Positions 7,927-15,182 of a stretch of DNA of 64,000 nucleotides are shown here, in pieces. The DNA lies in NCBI GenBank assembly GCA_964383665.1, contig CAYLHO010000002.1, forward strand, positions 124,001 through 188,000, written 5' to 3'. The notes beneath the pieces were generated by a model that made no database searches, was not told where the DNA came from, and saw only the letters and a list, made by a program, of their open reading frames with translations. The translations under genes were made by a program, and so were the position numbers. Source of the stretch: UMGS687 sp964383665. Its GTDB lineage: Bacteria; Bacillota; Clostridia; Christensenellales; UBA1242. Each line of letters begins with the position of its first letter. The stretch's first letter is position 1.

Positions 7927-8934
7927 ATGGAAGATAAGGGAAGATTTATAACCTCAACAAAAAACATAACCGACGCCGACATTGAAAACAAATTGCGCCC
8001 AACAACAATGGCAGAATATGTTGGACAGGAAAAAGTTAAGGCGAATTTGGAAATTTATATTAAGGCGGCAAAAGAGCGAAAGGAAGCCCTCGACCACGTT
8101 TTGCTTTATGGTCCTCCGGGGCTTGGGAAAACAACAATTTCCCATATTATTGCAAGTGAAATGGGAAGCCAACTTAAAGTTACTTCCGGACCTGCAATTG
8201 AACACGCAGCCGACCTTGCTGCAATTTTAACGAATCTTAACACAAACGATGTTTTGTTCATTGACGAAATTCATCGACTTAACAAAAGCGTTGAAGAAAT
8301 TTTATATCCTGCAATGGAGGATTTTGCGCTCGATTTTATTGTTGGCAAAGGTCCCTCTGCGCGAAACATGCGCCTTAAAATTAAGCCTTTCACGCTTATT
8401 GGGGCAACAACACGCGCCGGAATGATTGCCGGGCCTCTTCGCGACAGATTTGGTGTTATTGCGCGCCTTGAGTTATATTCCGATAAAGAACTTGCAATAA
8501 TAATTGGACGTTCAGCAAAAATTCTTGGGATCGACATTGATGAGGACGCAAAAATTGAAATTGCACGTCGAAGCCGTGGAACGCCAAGAATTGCAAACAG
8601 ACTTTTGAAGCGCGTTCGCGATTTTGCTCAAGTTATTGGCGAAGGGAAAATAACGTTTGCTCTTGCCGACAAGGCTCTTGGGCTTATGGAGGTTGATAAA
8701 CTTGGGCTTGACGGTGTTGACAGACGAATTTTGGAAACCATGATCGACAAATTTGGCGGCGGTCCTGTTGGGCTTGAAACCCTTGCAGCGGCAACAGGCG
8801 AGGAGTCGACAACAATTGAAGATGTTTATGAGCCATATTTAATTCAACTTGGCTATATTTCGAGAACTCCGCGCGGAAGAATTGTTCTTGCTCCTGCATA
8901 TGAACATCTTGGAAGAGAGTTTATTGAAAACTGA
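7927..8934 (+). CDS. ruvB: Holliday junction DNA helicase motor RuvB
   Basis: AAA+ hexameric motor driving branch migration with RuvA. The 335 residues include Walker A YGPPGLGKTT (61-70), Walker B FIDEIHRL (111-118), sensor 1 IGATTRAG, the arginine-finger region GPLRDRFG, and a C-terminal winged helix (LETMIDKFGGGPVGLETLA ... ISRTPRGR). Length is typical. AAAGGTG lies shortly before ATG 7927. It is cotranscribed with ruvA and probably with queA and tgt. Confidence 0.97.
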   Translation: MEDKGRFITSTKNITDADIENKLRPTTMAEYVGQEKVKANLEIYIKAAKERKEALDHVLLYGPPGLGKTTISHIIASEMGSQLKVTSGPAIEHAADLAAILTNLNTNDVLFIDEIHRLNKSVEEILYPAMEDFALDFIVGKGPSARNMRLKIKPFTLIGATTRAGMIAGPLRDRFGVIARLELYSDKELAIIIGRSAKILGIDIDEDAKIEIARRSRGTPRIANRLLKRVRDFAQVIGEGKITFALADKALGLMEVDKLGLDGVDRRILETMIDKFGGGPVGLETLAAATGEESTTIEDVYEPYLIQLGYISRTPRGRIVLAPAYEHLGREFIEN

Positions 8935-8952
8935 TAACAGTTAAATAATTTG

Positions 8953-8991
8953 AAAGGAGGCGGTCGCGTGGCTTTGCGACATTGCTTATGA
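8953..8991 (+). promoter_or_regulatory. Unusual queA ribosome site: distant SD with hairpin and a 7-codon leader frame
   Basis: AAAGGAGG (8953-8960) is too far from the queA ATG (8988) for direct use. A hairpin GTCGC (8963-8967) / GCGAC (8976-8980) lies between and would shorten the effective spacing to about nine bases. Alternatively, GTG 8968 opens a seven-codon frame (VALRHCL) whose TGA (8989-8991) overlaps the queA ATG as ATGA. Confidence 0.6.
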
Positions 8992-10103
8992 GAGATTACA
9001 CATTAACGTCAACTTATGACTATTTTCTTCCCGAAAATCTTATTGCTCAAACTCCAGTTGAGCCAAGGGATTCATCGAAAATGCTTGTTTTCGACGGGGA
9101 AAGAAATTTTGATGAAAGCAATTTCAACAAGGAAGATTGCTTGAATCATATTCAACACAAACACTTTTATGATATTGTTAATTTTTTGGAGGAGGGCGAT
9201 GTTCTTGTTATAAACAACACCCGTGTTTTGCCTGCAAGAATTTTTGGAATTAAAGAGGAAACTGGGGCTAAAATTGAGGTTCTTTTGCAAAAGCGACTCA
9301 ATTTAACAACTTGGGAAATTATTGCAAGACCAACAAAGCGACTTAAAAGCGGAACAATTGTTAAGTTTAACGACGAACTTAAGGGAAGAATTTTGGAAGT
9401 TAGGGGCGAAGGGGAATGTCTTGTTGAATTTCTTTTCGAGCAAGAAAAAGACGGAAAAGTTGTTTCGTTTGAAGAAATTTTGGAACGAATTGGAAACATG
9501 CCGCTTCCGCCATATATTCATGAGAAATTAACCGACAAGGAACGTTATCAAACTGTCTACTCAAAAATTCCGGGTTCTTCGGCTGCTCCAACCGCAGGGC
9601 TTCATTTCACTCCAGAAATTTTAGAGAAGCTGAAGCAAAAAGGGGTTATAATTGCCGAAGTCCTTTTGCAGGTTGGGCTTGGAACTTTCAGACCGGTTAA
9701 AGAGGAAAGCATTTTAAATCATAAAATGCACAGCGAATTTATTTCAGTTTCAAAGGAGACAGCGGAAATTGTTTCAAAAGCCAAGAGAGAGGGAAGGCGA
9801 GTTGTTGCCGTTGGAACAACCTCAATGAGAACTCTTGAAAGCATGGCAGAAAAAGAAATTCAAAACGGAAAAGAAATTTATGTTTTGAAAGAAGGCGAAA
9901 AGGACACAAGCATTTTTATCTACCCTCCATATACGTTTAAAATTGTCGATTGTCTTTTAACCAATTTCCATCTTCCTCAAAGCACTCTTTTAATGCTGAT
10001 TTCAGCCTTTATTGGGCTTGATAATGTTATGGAAATCTATAAAACAGCAATTGAAAACAACTATCGCTTTTTCAGCTTTGGCGATTGCTGTTTGTTCTTA
10101 TAA
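8988..10103 (+). CDS. queA: S-adenosylmethionine:tRNA ribosyltransferase-isomerase
   Basis: Transfers and isomerises the ribosyl group of SAM onto preQ1 in tRNA to give epoxyqueuosine, the penultimate queuosine step. The 371 residues show the family signatures YDYFLPENLIAQTPVEPRD, LVINNTRVLPARIFG, the nearly invariant GSSAAPTAGLHFT and LLQVGLGTFRPV, and the terminal NYRFFSFGD. A loop of about 15 extra residues follows MLVF. Start at ATG 8988 (MRDYTL), four residues into a frame with an upstream TTG. Adjacent tgt makes the preceding step, so the pair is a queuosine unit. Confidence 0.95.
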   Translation: MRDYTLTSTYDYFLPENLIAQTPVEPRDSSKMLVFDGERNFDESNFNKEDCLNHIQHKHFYDIVNFLEEGDVLVINNTRVLPARIFGIKEETGAKIEVLLQKRLNLTTWEIIARPTKRLKSGTIVKFNDELKGRILEVRGEGECLVEFLFEQEKDGKVVSFEEILERIGNMPLPPYIHEKLTDKERYQTVYSKIPGSSAAPTAGLHFTPEILEKLKQKGVIIAEVLLQVGLGTFRPVKEESILNHKMHSEFISVSKETAEIVSKAKREGRRVVAVGTTSMRTLESMAEKEIQNGKEIYVLKEGEKDTSIFIYPPYTFKIVDCLLTNFHLPQSTLLMLISAFIGLDNVMEIYKTAIENNYRFFSFGDCCLFL

Positions 10104-10125
10104 AAAAATAAAAGGAAAAAATTTT

Positions 10126-11241
10126 ATGGAAAAAAATTTTGAATTTGAAGTTTTGCATGTTTGCAAACAAAGCGGGGCGCGCGTTGGGCGTCTTAAAACT
10201 CCACATGGAATAATTGAAACTCCGGTTTTTATGCCGGTTGGAACTCAAGCAACTGTTAAAGGAATTTTGCCAGAGCAACTTAACGATCTTGGCGCGCAAA
10301 TCATTCTTTCAAACACCTATCATCTTTTCTTGCGACCAGGCGATGAAACGGTTAAAAATGCGGGTGGACTTCATAAGTTTATGCATTGGGACAAGCCAAT
10401 TTTAACCGACAGCGGCGGATTCCAAGTTTTTTCGCTTTCCGATTTAAGAAAGGTGACCGACGAGGGTGTTGAATTTCGTTCGCATTTAAGCGGGGAAAAA
10501 TTTTTCATAACCCCAGAAAAATGTATGCAAATTCAAAATAACTTAGGTTCGGACATAATCATGGCTTTTGATGAATGCACAAAGCCGGGCGTTTCTCATG
10601 CCGAAGCCGAAAAAGCCTGCGAAAGAACAACAAAATGGCTTGAAAGATGCTATAATGCTCAAAAAAATGAAAAACAAATGCTTTTTCCAATTGTTCAAGG
10701 AAATTTCTTTAAGGATTTAAGAGAAAAAAGTTTGAACGAAGTTTCAAAGTTTGCCCGTTGTGGAATTGCAATTGGCGGGCTTTCAGTTGGCGAGCCGAAA
10801 GAAGTTATGTATGACATTTTGGATTTCTTGAAAGATAAATATCCAGAGAACATGCCAAGATATTTAATGGGGGTTGGAAGTCCTGATTGCTTTATTGAAG
10901 GAATTGCAAGAGGAATTGACATGATGGACTGCGTTTTGCCAACGCGAATTGCAAGAAACGGAACTGCGCTAACAAAGAAAGGAAAAATGATTGTTCGAAA
11001 TGCAATCTACAAAAATGATCTTGAGCCATTGGAGCACGACTGCGATTGTTATACCTGTAAGCACTATTCCCGTTCATACATTCGACATTTAATCAACGCG
11101 GACGAAATGCTTGGTGCGCAACTTCTTTCAATCCATAATTTAAGGTTCTTAACACGTCTTGCCGAGGATATTAAAAAAGCCATTTGGGAAGACAGGCTTT
11201 TAGATTTCAGAGATGAATTTTTAAAGGATTTTAAGTGGTAG
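10126..11241 (+). CDS. tgt: tRNA-guanine transglycosylase
   Basis: Exchanges guanine-34 of GUN-anticodon tRNAs for preQ1. TIM-barrel enzyme of 371 residues with TDSGGFQVFSL (nucleophile region), GGLSVGEPKE, GVGSPDCFIEGIARGIDMMDCVLPTR cut here to the core MDCVLPTRIARNG (second aspartate and anticodon loop contacts), and the zinc site CDCYTC with a downstream His in LLSIHN. ATG 10126 has AAAGGA at 10111; the in-frame extension back to 10012 overlaps queA and has no ribosome site. Confidence 0.95.
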   Translation: MEKNFEFEVLHVCKQSGARVGRLKTPHGIIETPVFMPVGTQATVKGILPEQLNDLGAQIILSNTYHLFLRPGDETVKNAGGLHKFMHWDKPILTDSGGFQVFSLSDLRKVTDEGVEFRSHLSGEKFFITPEKCMQIQNNLGSDIIMAFDECTKPGVSHAEAEKACERTTKWLERCYNAQKNEKQMLFPIVQGNFFKDLREKSLNEVSKFARCGIAIGGLSVGEPKEVMYDILDFLKDKYPENMPRYLMGVGSPDCFIEGIARGIDMMDCVLPTRIARNGTALTKKGKMIVRNAIYKNDLEPLEHDCDCYTCKHYSRSYIRHLINADEMLGAQLLSIHNLRFLTRLAEDIKKAIWEDRLLDFRDEFLKDFKW

Positions 11242-11312
11242 TTGTCGAAAAACAGAGAAATTGCTTAAAACAAAAGAAAAAAGTCAAAAATTTATTTTGT
11301 GTTAACAAAAAA

Positions 11313-11328
11313 ATTTGTTATAACAAAT
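11313..11328. promoter_or_regulatory. Perfect 16-bp palindrome upstream of the yajC unit
   Basis: ATTTGTTA (11313-11320) followed directly by its reverse complement TAACAAAT (11321-11328). It overlaps a possible -10 (TATAAC, 11320-11325) paired with TTGTGT 16 bases upstream, and lies 20 bases before the small membrane peptide gene. It has the form of an operator or processing site. Confidence 0.45.
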
Positions 11329-11347
11329 GTATACTTAAGGAGAAAAC

Positions 11348-11449
11348 ATGATAACAACAGCACTTTTAGCGTTAACAACAACTCAAATTGTTGTTCCAAT
11401 TTTGGTTGTTCTTCTTGTTGTTGTCGCAGTTTTTGCCTTTTCAATTTAG
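11348..11449 (+). CDS. 33-residue single-pass membrane peptide
   Basis: ATG 11348 preceded by TTAAGGAG at ideal distance, 33 codons, stop TAG 11447-11449, ten bases before yajC. The product is almost entirely hydrophobic from residue 14 on (IVVPILVVLLVVVAVFAF), so one membrane helix with a short Thr-rich N-terminus. Strong ribosome site, operon position and native codon use support a real gene. I do not recognise it. Its place just before yajC suggests a partner of the Sec translocon, which is an inference. Confidence 0.6.
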   Translation: MITTALLALTTTQIVVPILVVLLVVVAVFAFSI

Positions 11450-11458
11450 GAGAGAAAT

Positions 11459-12094
11459 ATGTTTTTTTTAGCAGAAGGAGCAAGTGAGGGTGCGGGAGAA
11501 GCAGCTTCAACAAGCAGTGTTGCGCAATGGATTTTGCCAGTTGTTTTATTAGTTTTAATTATCGGAATCTTTATTCTTAACTATTTCAGAAGTAAGAAAA
11601 ATCAACAATCAATGAAAGACATGGTTGAGTCGCTTAAGGTTGGCGACAACGTTAAAACCTACAGCGGAATTTATGGGAAAATTCTTGAAATTGTTGAAAC
11701 AACCGATGGAAAAGTTGCTGTTTTGGAAACTGGAAGCGAAAACAATAAGGGAATTTTCAGCATCGACATAAATGCAATTTATGGAATCGACGAAAAGAAA
11801 CCTGTTGTTTATGATGCCGAAGGAAATGTTATTGAGGAACAACCTGTTTCCGAAGAAGTTAAACCAGAGGAAGGGGAAAAAGAAAATCAACCAGTTTCGG
11901 AAGAAAAACCAAAGACAAAAGGTAAAAAAGCAAAGAAAGCAAAGGTTGAAGAGCCTGTTGAAACTAATGAACCTCAAGTTGAAGGAACAAAAGTTGAAGA
12001 GCCAGTTGTTGAAGGAACAAAGGTTGAAGAATCTCAAGAACTTGATGTTGAAAAAATTGTTAAAGCAAAAAGAAAAAGTGAAGAACAAAATTAA
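11459..12094 (+). CDS. yajC: Preprotein translocase accessory subunit YajC with a long acidic tail
   Basis: YajC associates with SecDF-YidC at the Sec translocon. After a short N-terminus comes one membrane helix (about 24-40), then the family core KNQQSMKDMVESLKVGDNV with the SH3-like YSGIYGKILEI. Typical YajC has about 90-110 residues; here a tail of roughly 100 residues follows (about 115-211), rich in Glu, Lys, Pro and Val with repeats of EGTKVEEP. GGAGAG precedes ATG 11459. secD and secF, which usually follow, are absent; a terminator and an unrelated gene come next. Confidence 0.85.
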   Translation: MFFLAEGASEGAGEAASTSSVAQWILPVVLLVLIIGIFILNYFRSKKNQQSMKDMVESLKVGDNVKTYSGIYGKILEIVETTDGKVAVLETGSENNKGIFSIDINAIYGIDEKKPVVYDAEGNVIEEQPVSEEVKPEEGEKENQPVSEEKPKTKGKKAKKAKVEEPVETNEPQVEGTKVEEPVVEGTKVEESQELDVEKIVKAKRKSEEQN

Positions 12095-12098
12095 TTTT

Positions 12099-12125
12099 AA
12101 AGCTGCCATTTGGCAGCTTTTTTAA
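12099..12125 (+). terminator. yajC terminator
   Basis: AAAGCTGCCA (12099-12108), loop TT, TGGCAGCTTT (12111-12120), then more T. Confidence 0.9.
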
Positions 12126-12161
12126 TATGAAAATAAAAAACTTAATTTAAAGTATCTCTTT

Positions 12162-12191
12162 TTGTCAACTTTATATTTTCCTTCATATTAT
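12162..12191 (+). promoter_or_regulatory. Promoter of the DUF11 protein gene
   Basis: TTGTCA (12162-12167), 18-bp spacer, TATTAT (12186-12191), then a GGGAGG ribosome site before ATG 12224. Confidence 0.7.
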
Positions 12192-12223
12192 GAAATTAGA
12201 TAACGCAGTTTTTGGGAGGAAAT

Positions 12224-12907
12224 ATGGCAGACGAAACAATCGATATTTCAAAAATTTCAATAAGCCGAAGAGGCTCGCTTGATGTTGTTATGCCTGGAAA
12301 TGAGGCAAATCAAACCCTTTCAATATATAATGGTTCAGATTATGATTTATCCAACGTTATGGTTATTGAAACAATTGGGAACGGAGCAACATTCAAACCA
12401 AGATCCATGCAAATTGAAGGCATTTCCTATGTCGACTATAATCCAACAAATGGCTATCCAATTCCGGGCACAATAAAATCGAAAAGCAGCGCAACGGTAA
12501 CATATAAAATCACAATTGACGATCCTCTTGATGAATCCCTTCGGCTCATAAGTTTTGCCGCATCTGTTTCGTTTACAATTGAAAACGAGAATCGCAGAAA
12601 AAACTCAAATGTCTATCAAATTCGAATAGCGAATGGGGATATTAATATCACAAAGGAATCGAACACTTCGGCCGCGGTTAAAGGGTCAATTTTAACCTAT
12701 CAAAACGTGATTCAAAATTCTGGGACACAAAGTAACACAAATGTTGTCTTTACCGACGATATTCCAGACGGAACAACATTTGTTGAAAACAGCGTGAAAA
12801 TTAACAATGTAACACAAGAAGGAATTGACCCAAGCACAGGAATTAATTTGCCAAACATCTCGGCGGGTGAGCGGGTTACAATTGCATTTCAAGTTGTTGT
12901 GAACTAA
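12224..12907 (+). CDS. DUF11-type repeat protein
   Basis: A 227-residue protein of two similar beta-sandwich repeats. The first (about 10-115) has LSIYNGSDYDLSNVMV and GYPIPGTIKSKSSATVTYKI; the second (about 123-227) has LTYQNVIQNSGTQSNTNVVF, DDIPDGTTFVENSVKINN and DPSTGINLPNISAGERVTI. This is the DUF11/conserved-repeat pattern known from Gram-positive surface proteins. No signal peptide or anchor is visible, which is odd for a surface protein. The TTG at 12212 overlaps the GGGAGGA ribosome site, so ATG 12224 is the start. Single-gene unit with its own promoter. Confidence 0.75.
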   Translation: MADETIDISKISISRRGSLDVVMPGNEANQTLSIYNGSDYDLSNVMVIETIGNGATFKPRSMQIEGISYVDYNPTNGYPIPGTIKSKSSATVTYKITIDDPLDESLRLISFAASVSFTIENENRRKNSNVYQIRIANGDINITKESNTSAAVKGSILTYQNVIQNSGTQSNTNVVFTDDIPDGTTFVENSVKINNVTQEGIDPSTGINLPNISAGERVTIAFQVVVN

Positions 12908-12931
12908 ATTAAACGAGTTAAGGTTTTTTCC

Positions 12932-12960
12932 TTGACATAAACAACAAAATCTAGTAAACT
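12932..12960 (+). promoter_or_regulatory. Promoter of tRNA-Thr(GGU)
   Basis: TTGACA (12932-12937), 17-bp spacer, TAAACT (12955-12960). It predicts a leader of about 105 bases before the tRNA, with a hairpin CTCTGTT (12964-12970) / AACAGAG (12994-13000). Confidence 0.75.
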
Positions 12961-13072
12961 CATCTCTGTTGAAAAAGCAAATTGAAGCTTGTAAACAGAG
13001 AACTTTTCCAGCTCAAAAATTCAAATAAAATGCTTAAAATCAACAAATCAAAAGTCAGATCCTAAAAACAAT

Positions 13073-13147
13073 GCTACTGTGGCTCAGGGGTAGAGCACCA
13101 CCTTGGTAAGGTGGGGGTCGCGGGTCCGATTCCCGCCAGTAGCTCCA
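13073..13147 (+). tRNA. tRNA-Thr, anticodon GGU (reads ACC/ACU)
   Basis: A 75-nt cloverleaf: acceptor GCTACTG/CAGTAGC, D-arm GCTC/GAGC, anticodon stem CCACC/GGTGG with loop TTGGTAA (anticodon GGT), T-arm GCGGG-TCCGATT-CCCGC, discriminator T, and encoded CCA (13145-13147). The last 19 bases (13129-13147) recur at 13306-13324 and 13483-13501 as ends of a tandem element. Confidence 0.95.
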
Positions 13148-13501
13148 AAGTAAAGCAAACCGAAAAAAGTGGTTTGTTTTTTTGTTTAGATTTTGCAGGA
13201 CAGAGGACTGGAGGGGCTCCGAAGGAGCGGCAAAACGAAGTTTTGCGAATCGGACCCAATGGGTCCAGTTGCCGAGCGAAGCGAACGCCAACGCCGCAGG
13301 GCGTTATTCCCGCCAGTAGCTCCAAAGTAAAGCAAACCGAAAAAAGTGGTTTGTTTTTTTGTTTAGATTTTGCAGGACAGAGGACTGGAGGGGCTCCGAA
13401 GGAGCGGCAAAACGAAGTTTTGCGAATCGGACCCAATGGGTCCAGTTGCCGAGCGAAGCGAACGCCAACGCTGCAGGGCGTTATTCCCGCCAGTAGCTCC
13501 A
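13129..13501 (+). repeat. Two tandem 177-bp hairpin-rich units bounded by copies of the tRNA-Thr 3' end
   Basis: Units 13129-13305 and 13306-13482 plus a closing 19-base copy at 13483-13501; each unit begins with the last 19 bases of the tRNA gene. The two units differ at a single base (C 13295 versus T 13472). Each contains a terminator hairpin (CAAACC 13156-13161 / GGTTTG 13171-13176, then T7), then perfect hairpins GCTCC-GAA-GGAGC (13216-13228), GCAAAAC-GAA-GTTTTGC (13230-13246), GGACCC-AAT-GGGTCC (13252-13266) and AACGCC-GCAG-GGCGTT (13290-13305). The unit is clearly richer in GC than its surroundings. No gene is encoded; open frames here are antisense to the tRNA copies. Confidence 0.9.
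13156..13183 (+). terminator. tRNA-Thr(GGU) terminator inside repeat unit 1 (copy at 13333-13360)
   Basis: CAAACC, nine-base loop, GGTTTG, then seven T. It begins nine bases after the tRNA CCA; unit 2 carries an identical copy. Confidence 0.75.
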
Positions 13502-13507
13502 TAATGG

Positions 13508-13556
13508 AACTCGGTTAAGCCTAAGAACGTCAGGGGAAACTGAGTTTTTTATTTTT
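13508..13556 (+). terminator. Terminator beyond the repeat units, likely the ancestral tRNA terminator
   Basis: AACTCGGTT (13508-13516) pairs with AACTGAGTT (13538-13546) with one G-U, followed by TTTTATTTTTTT. It lies right after the last tRNA-end copy, where the original tRNA downstream sequence should be. Confidence 0.65.
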
Positions 13557-13633
13557 TTAGATAAAATATTAATGAACATTAGAGGGACAAATTGTCATTT
13601 AACGAAAAAAGAAGATTAAAGGCGAAATAACAT

Positions 13634-13662
13634 TTACTGATTTTGAAATGGAATGATATAAT
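13634..13662 (+). promoter_or_regulatory. Likely promoter of the CYTH gene
   Basis: TATAAT (13657-13662) with TGA directly before it (extended -10), and a weak TTACTG 17 bp upstream. It implies a leader of about 115 bases with no obvious structure. Nothing else is seen in 13557-13783. Confidence 0.5.
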
Positions 13663-13783
13663 AAAGATTGGAATTTGATTATGTATGTGCATAATTTAGT
13701 CATAAAAATTTTTGGGTGTGCTTATACAACAGGACGTAAGAAAAGCGGGTTTTGAGTACTGAAAAAAATAGGAGAGTTGATTT

Positions 13784-14362
13784 ATGAAGGAAACGGAAAT
13801 CACGGTTCAGGTTTTTGGAGAAAAAGAAAAAATTTTAAGCCATTTACAAAAACAGGGATTTGAATTAGAAGAAACATTTCAGTTAAACGACTGGTATTAT
13901 ATAAAACATGACAATATATCGGGAATGACATATCAAAATTTAATTTCTCAATCAATTGTTGTAAGACAAATAATTACAGATAGTGAAAAATGTGAAATAT
14001 GTTATAAAGATAAAGTGTTTGATAACGACGGGAATGTTGTTGGCGAGGAAAAAATTACAACGCAAATTTCCGACTTGGGAAGTGTAAAACAAATTTTTCT
14101 TCGTGCAGGATTAAATAATTATTGCACATTATTTAATACTAGTTTCGTATTTAGAAAGGGCGAAATATATTTTGCCGTACAAGCAATAGAGGGGCTAGGT
14201 GTGTTTATTGAATATGAAGAAGACGAAACTTTGCCGCAAGGGCTTTCACCCCATGAAAAAATAGATATTATGTTAGCTCGGGTTAAATCGCTAGGGCTTC
14301 CTGTTGGAGATGATTATTCTTGTAAGAAAGTGGAAATGTACCTTCAAAAACATGGCAAATAA
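13784..14362 (+). CDS. CYTH domain protein (class IV adenylate cyclase/thiamine-triphosphatase type)
   Basis: A 192-residue protein with the layout of CYTH tunnel enzymes, which act on triphosphate substrates. It opens with ETEITVQVF, close to the ExExK motif though Lys is replaced by Thr; later strands give SIVVRQI, CEICYKDKV, GEEKITTQI, and AVQAIEGLGVFIEYEED, the acidic metal-binding end. The missing lysine leaves activity in doubt. AGGAGAG precedes ATG 13784. Codon use differs from all neighbours: TTA for Leu, ATA for Ile, and CAG and GTG appear often. This fits recent transfer next to the tRNA-linked repeats. Confidence 0.7.
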   Translation: MKETEITVQVFGEKEKILSHLQKQGFELEETFQLNDWYYIKHDNISGMTYQNLISQSIVVRQIITDSEKCEICYKDKVFDNDGNVVGEEKITTQISDLGSVKQIFLRAGLNNYCTLFNTSFVFRKGEIYFAVQAIEGLGVFIEYEEDETLPQGLSPHEKIDIMLARVKSLGLPVGDDYSCKKVEMYLQKHGK

Positions 14363-14418
14363 ATTTCTCCTTTAATTTTTGCCAAGGAAAGACAGTTTAT
14401 ATGGTTTTAATATGAAAA

Positions 14419-14447
14419 TTGACAAATTAAAGCAGTTTTGATATAAT
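14419..14447 (+). promoter_or_regulatory. Consensus promoter of the methyltransferase gene
   Basis: TTGACA (14419-14424), 17-bp spacer, TATAAT (14442-14447): a perfect match to the vegetative sigma factor consensus. Confidence 0.9.
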
Positions 14448-14473
14448 ACAAAATATAGAAAAAGGGAGGAGTT

Positions 14474-15130
14474 ATGATTGAATCAAAATCCTGGAACTGG
14501 GATATAGTTGACAAAAATGATTTCTACTGGAATTCGCCAGCGCCAGAAATTTATTATCTTGCGGAAAACTGGAAATCTAAAAAACTTAACAGAGTTTTAG
14601 ATATTGGTTGCGGATTTGGAAGAAATGCAATTTTTTTGGCAAAACATGGTTTCACGCTTGACGGGTTCGATTTGTCTAAAACCAGTGTTGAAACAACAAT
14701 TGAAAAAGCAAAAAATCAAGGAATCGACTTTTCAAACTTCTTTGTTTCGGATATGTTGCATTTGCCATATGAAGACAATACGTTTGATGTTGTTTTAGCT
14801 TTTAATGTTATTTCTCATACCGACAGAGAGGGATTTAAGCAAATTTTAAATGAAATAAAAAGAGTTTTAAAGCCAAACGGGGAAACATATTTTACTCTTG
14901 GCTCAAAGGAATCCTTTTGGTTTAGTAATCCTGTTTGCACATATGTTGATGAGAACACAAGAATACGAGTTGAAGATGGTCCAGAGAATGGGATTCCTCA
15001 TTTCTATATTGACGATGACGATTGTTTTGAACTTTTTAACGATTTTAAAATAGTAAAGATTAACGAACTTAGAGAACTTACTCAATATGGAAATTTCAGC
15101 CCGCACTATCATGTTTGGCTAAAGAAATAA
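14474..15130 (+). CDS. Class I SAM-dependent methyltransferase
   Basis: Rossmann-fold methyltransferase of 218 residues. Motif I LDIGCGFGRNAIFLA (about 41-55) binds SAM, DGFDLS (61-66) is the acidic motif II, SDMLHLPYEDNTFDVV (92-107) carries the adenine-contacting aspartate and motif IV, and IKRVLKPNGETYFTLG is post-motif V. Substrate unknown; the general shape is the Methyltransf_11/UbiE type. GGGAGGAG precedes ATG 14474. Codon use is native, unlike the CYTH gene before it. It is monocistronic between its own promoter and terminator. Confidence 0.85.
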   Translation: MIESKSWNWDIVDKNDFYWNSPAPEIYYLAENWKSKKLNRVLDIGCGFGRNAIFLAKHGFTLDGFDLSKTSVETTIEKAKNQGIDFSNFFVSDMLHLPYEDNTFDVVLAFNVISHTDREGFKQILNEIKRVLKPNGETYFTLGSKESFWFSNPVCTYVDENTRIRVEDGPENGIPHFYIDDDDCFELFNDFKIVKINELRELTQYGNFSPHYHVWLKK

Positions 15131-15152
15131 GTTAAATAAAATGAAAAAAATT

Positions 15153-15182
15153 AAAAAAGCACTTAAAAAAGTGCTTTTTTTT
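15153..15182. terminator. Terminator after the methyltransferase gene
   Basis: AAAAAAGCACTT (15153-15164), loop AAAA, AAGTGCTTTTTT (15169-15180). The remaining 15183-15407 is AT-rich; it has an isolated TATAAT near 15310 and a short frame at 15333, but no supportable gene. Confidence 0.85.

Noticed and set aside
11242..11250. TTGTCGAAA after tgt as a Spo0A box
   Set aside because: The string is common in this genome's codon context and it is not positioned at a promoter.
13055..13518. Open reading frames of 78, 142 and 135 codons with internal repeats over the tRNA-Thr region
   Set aside because: They are antisense to or read through the tRNA and the 177-bp units; the repeated peptides only mirror the DNA repeat, and no ribosome site is present.
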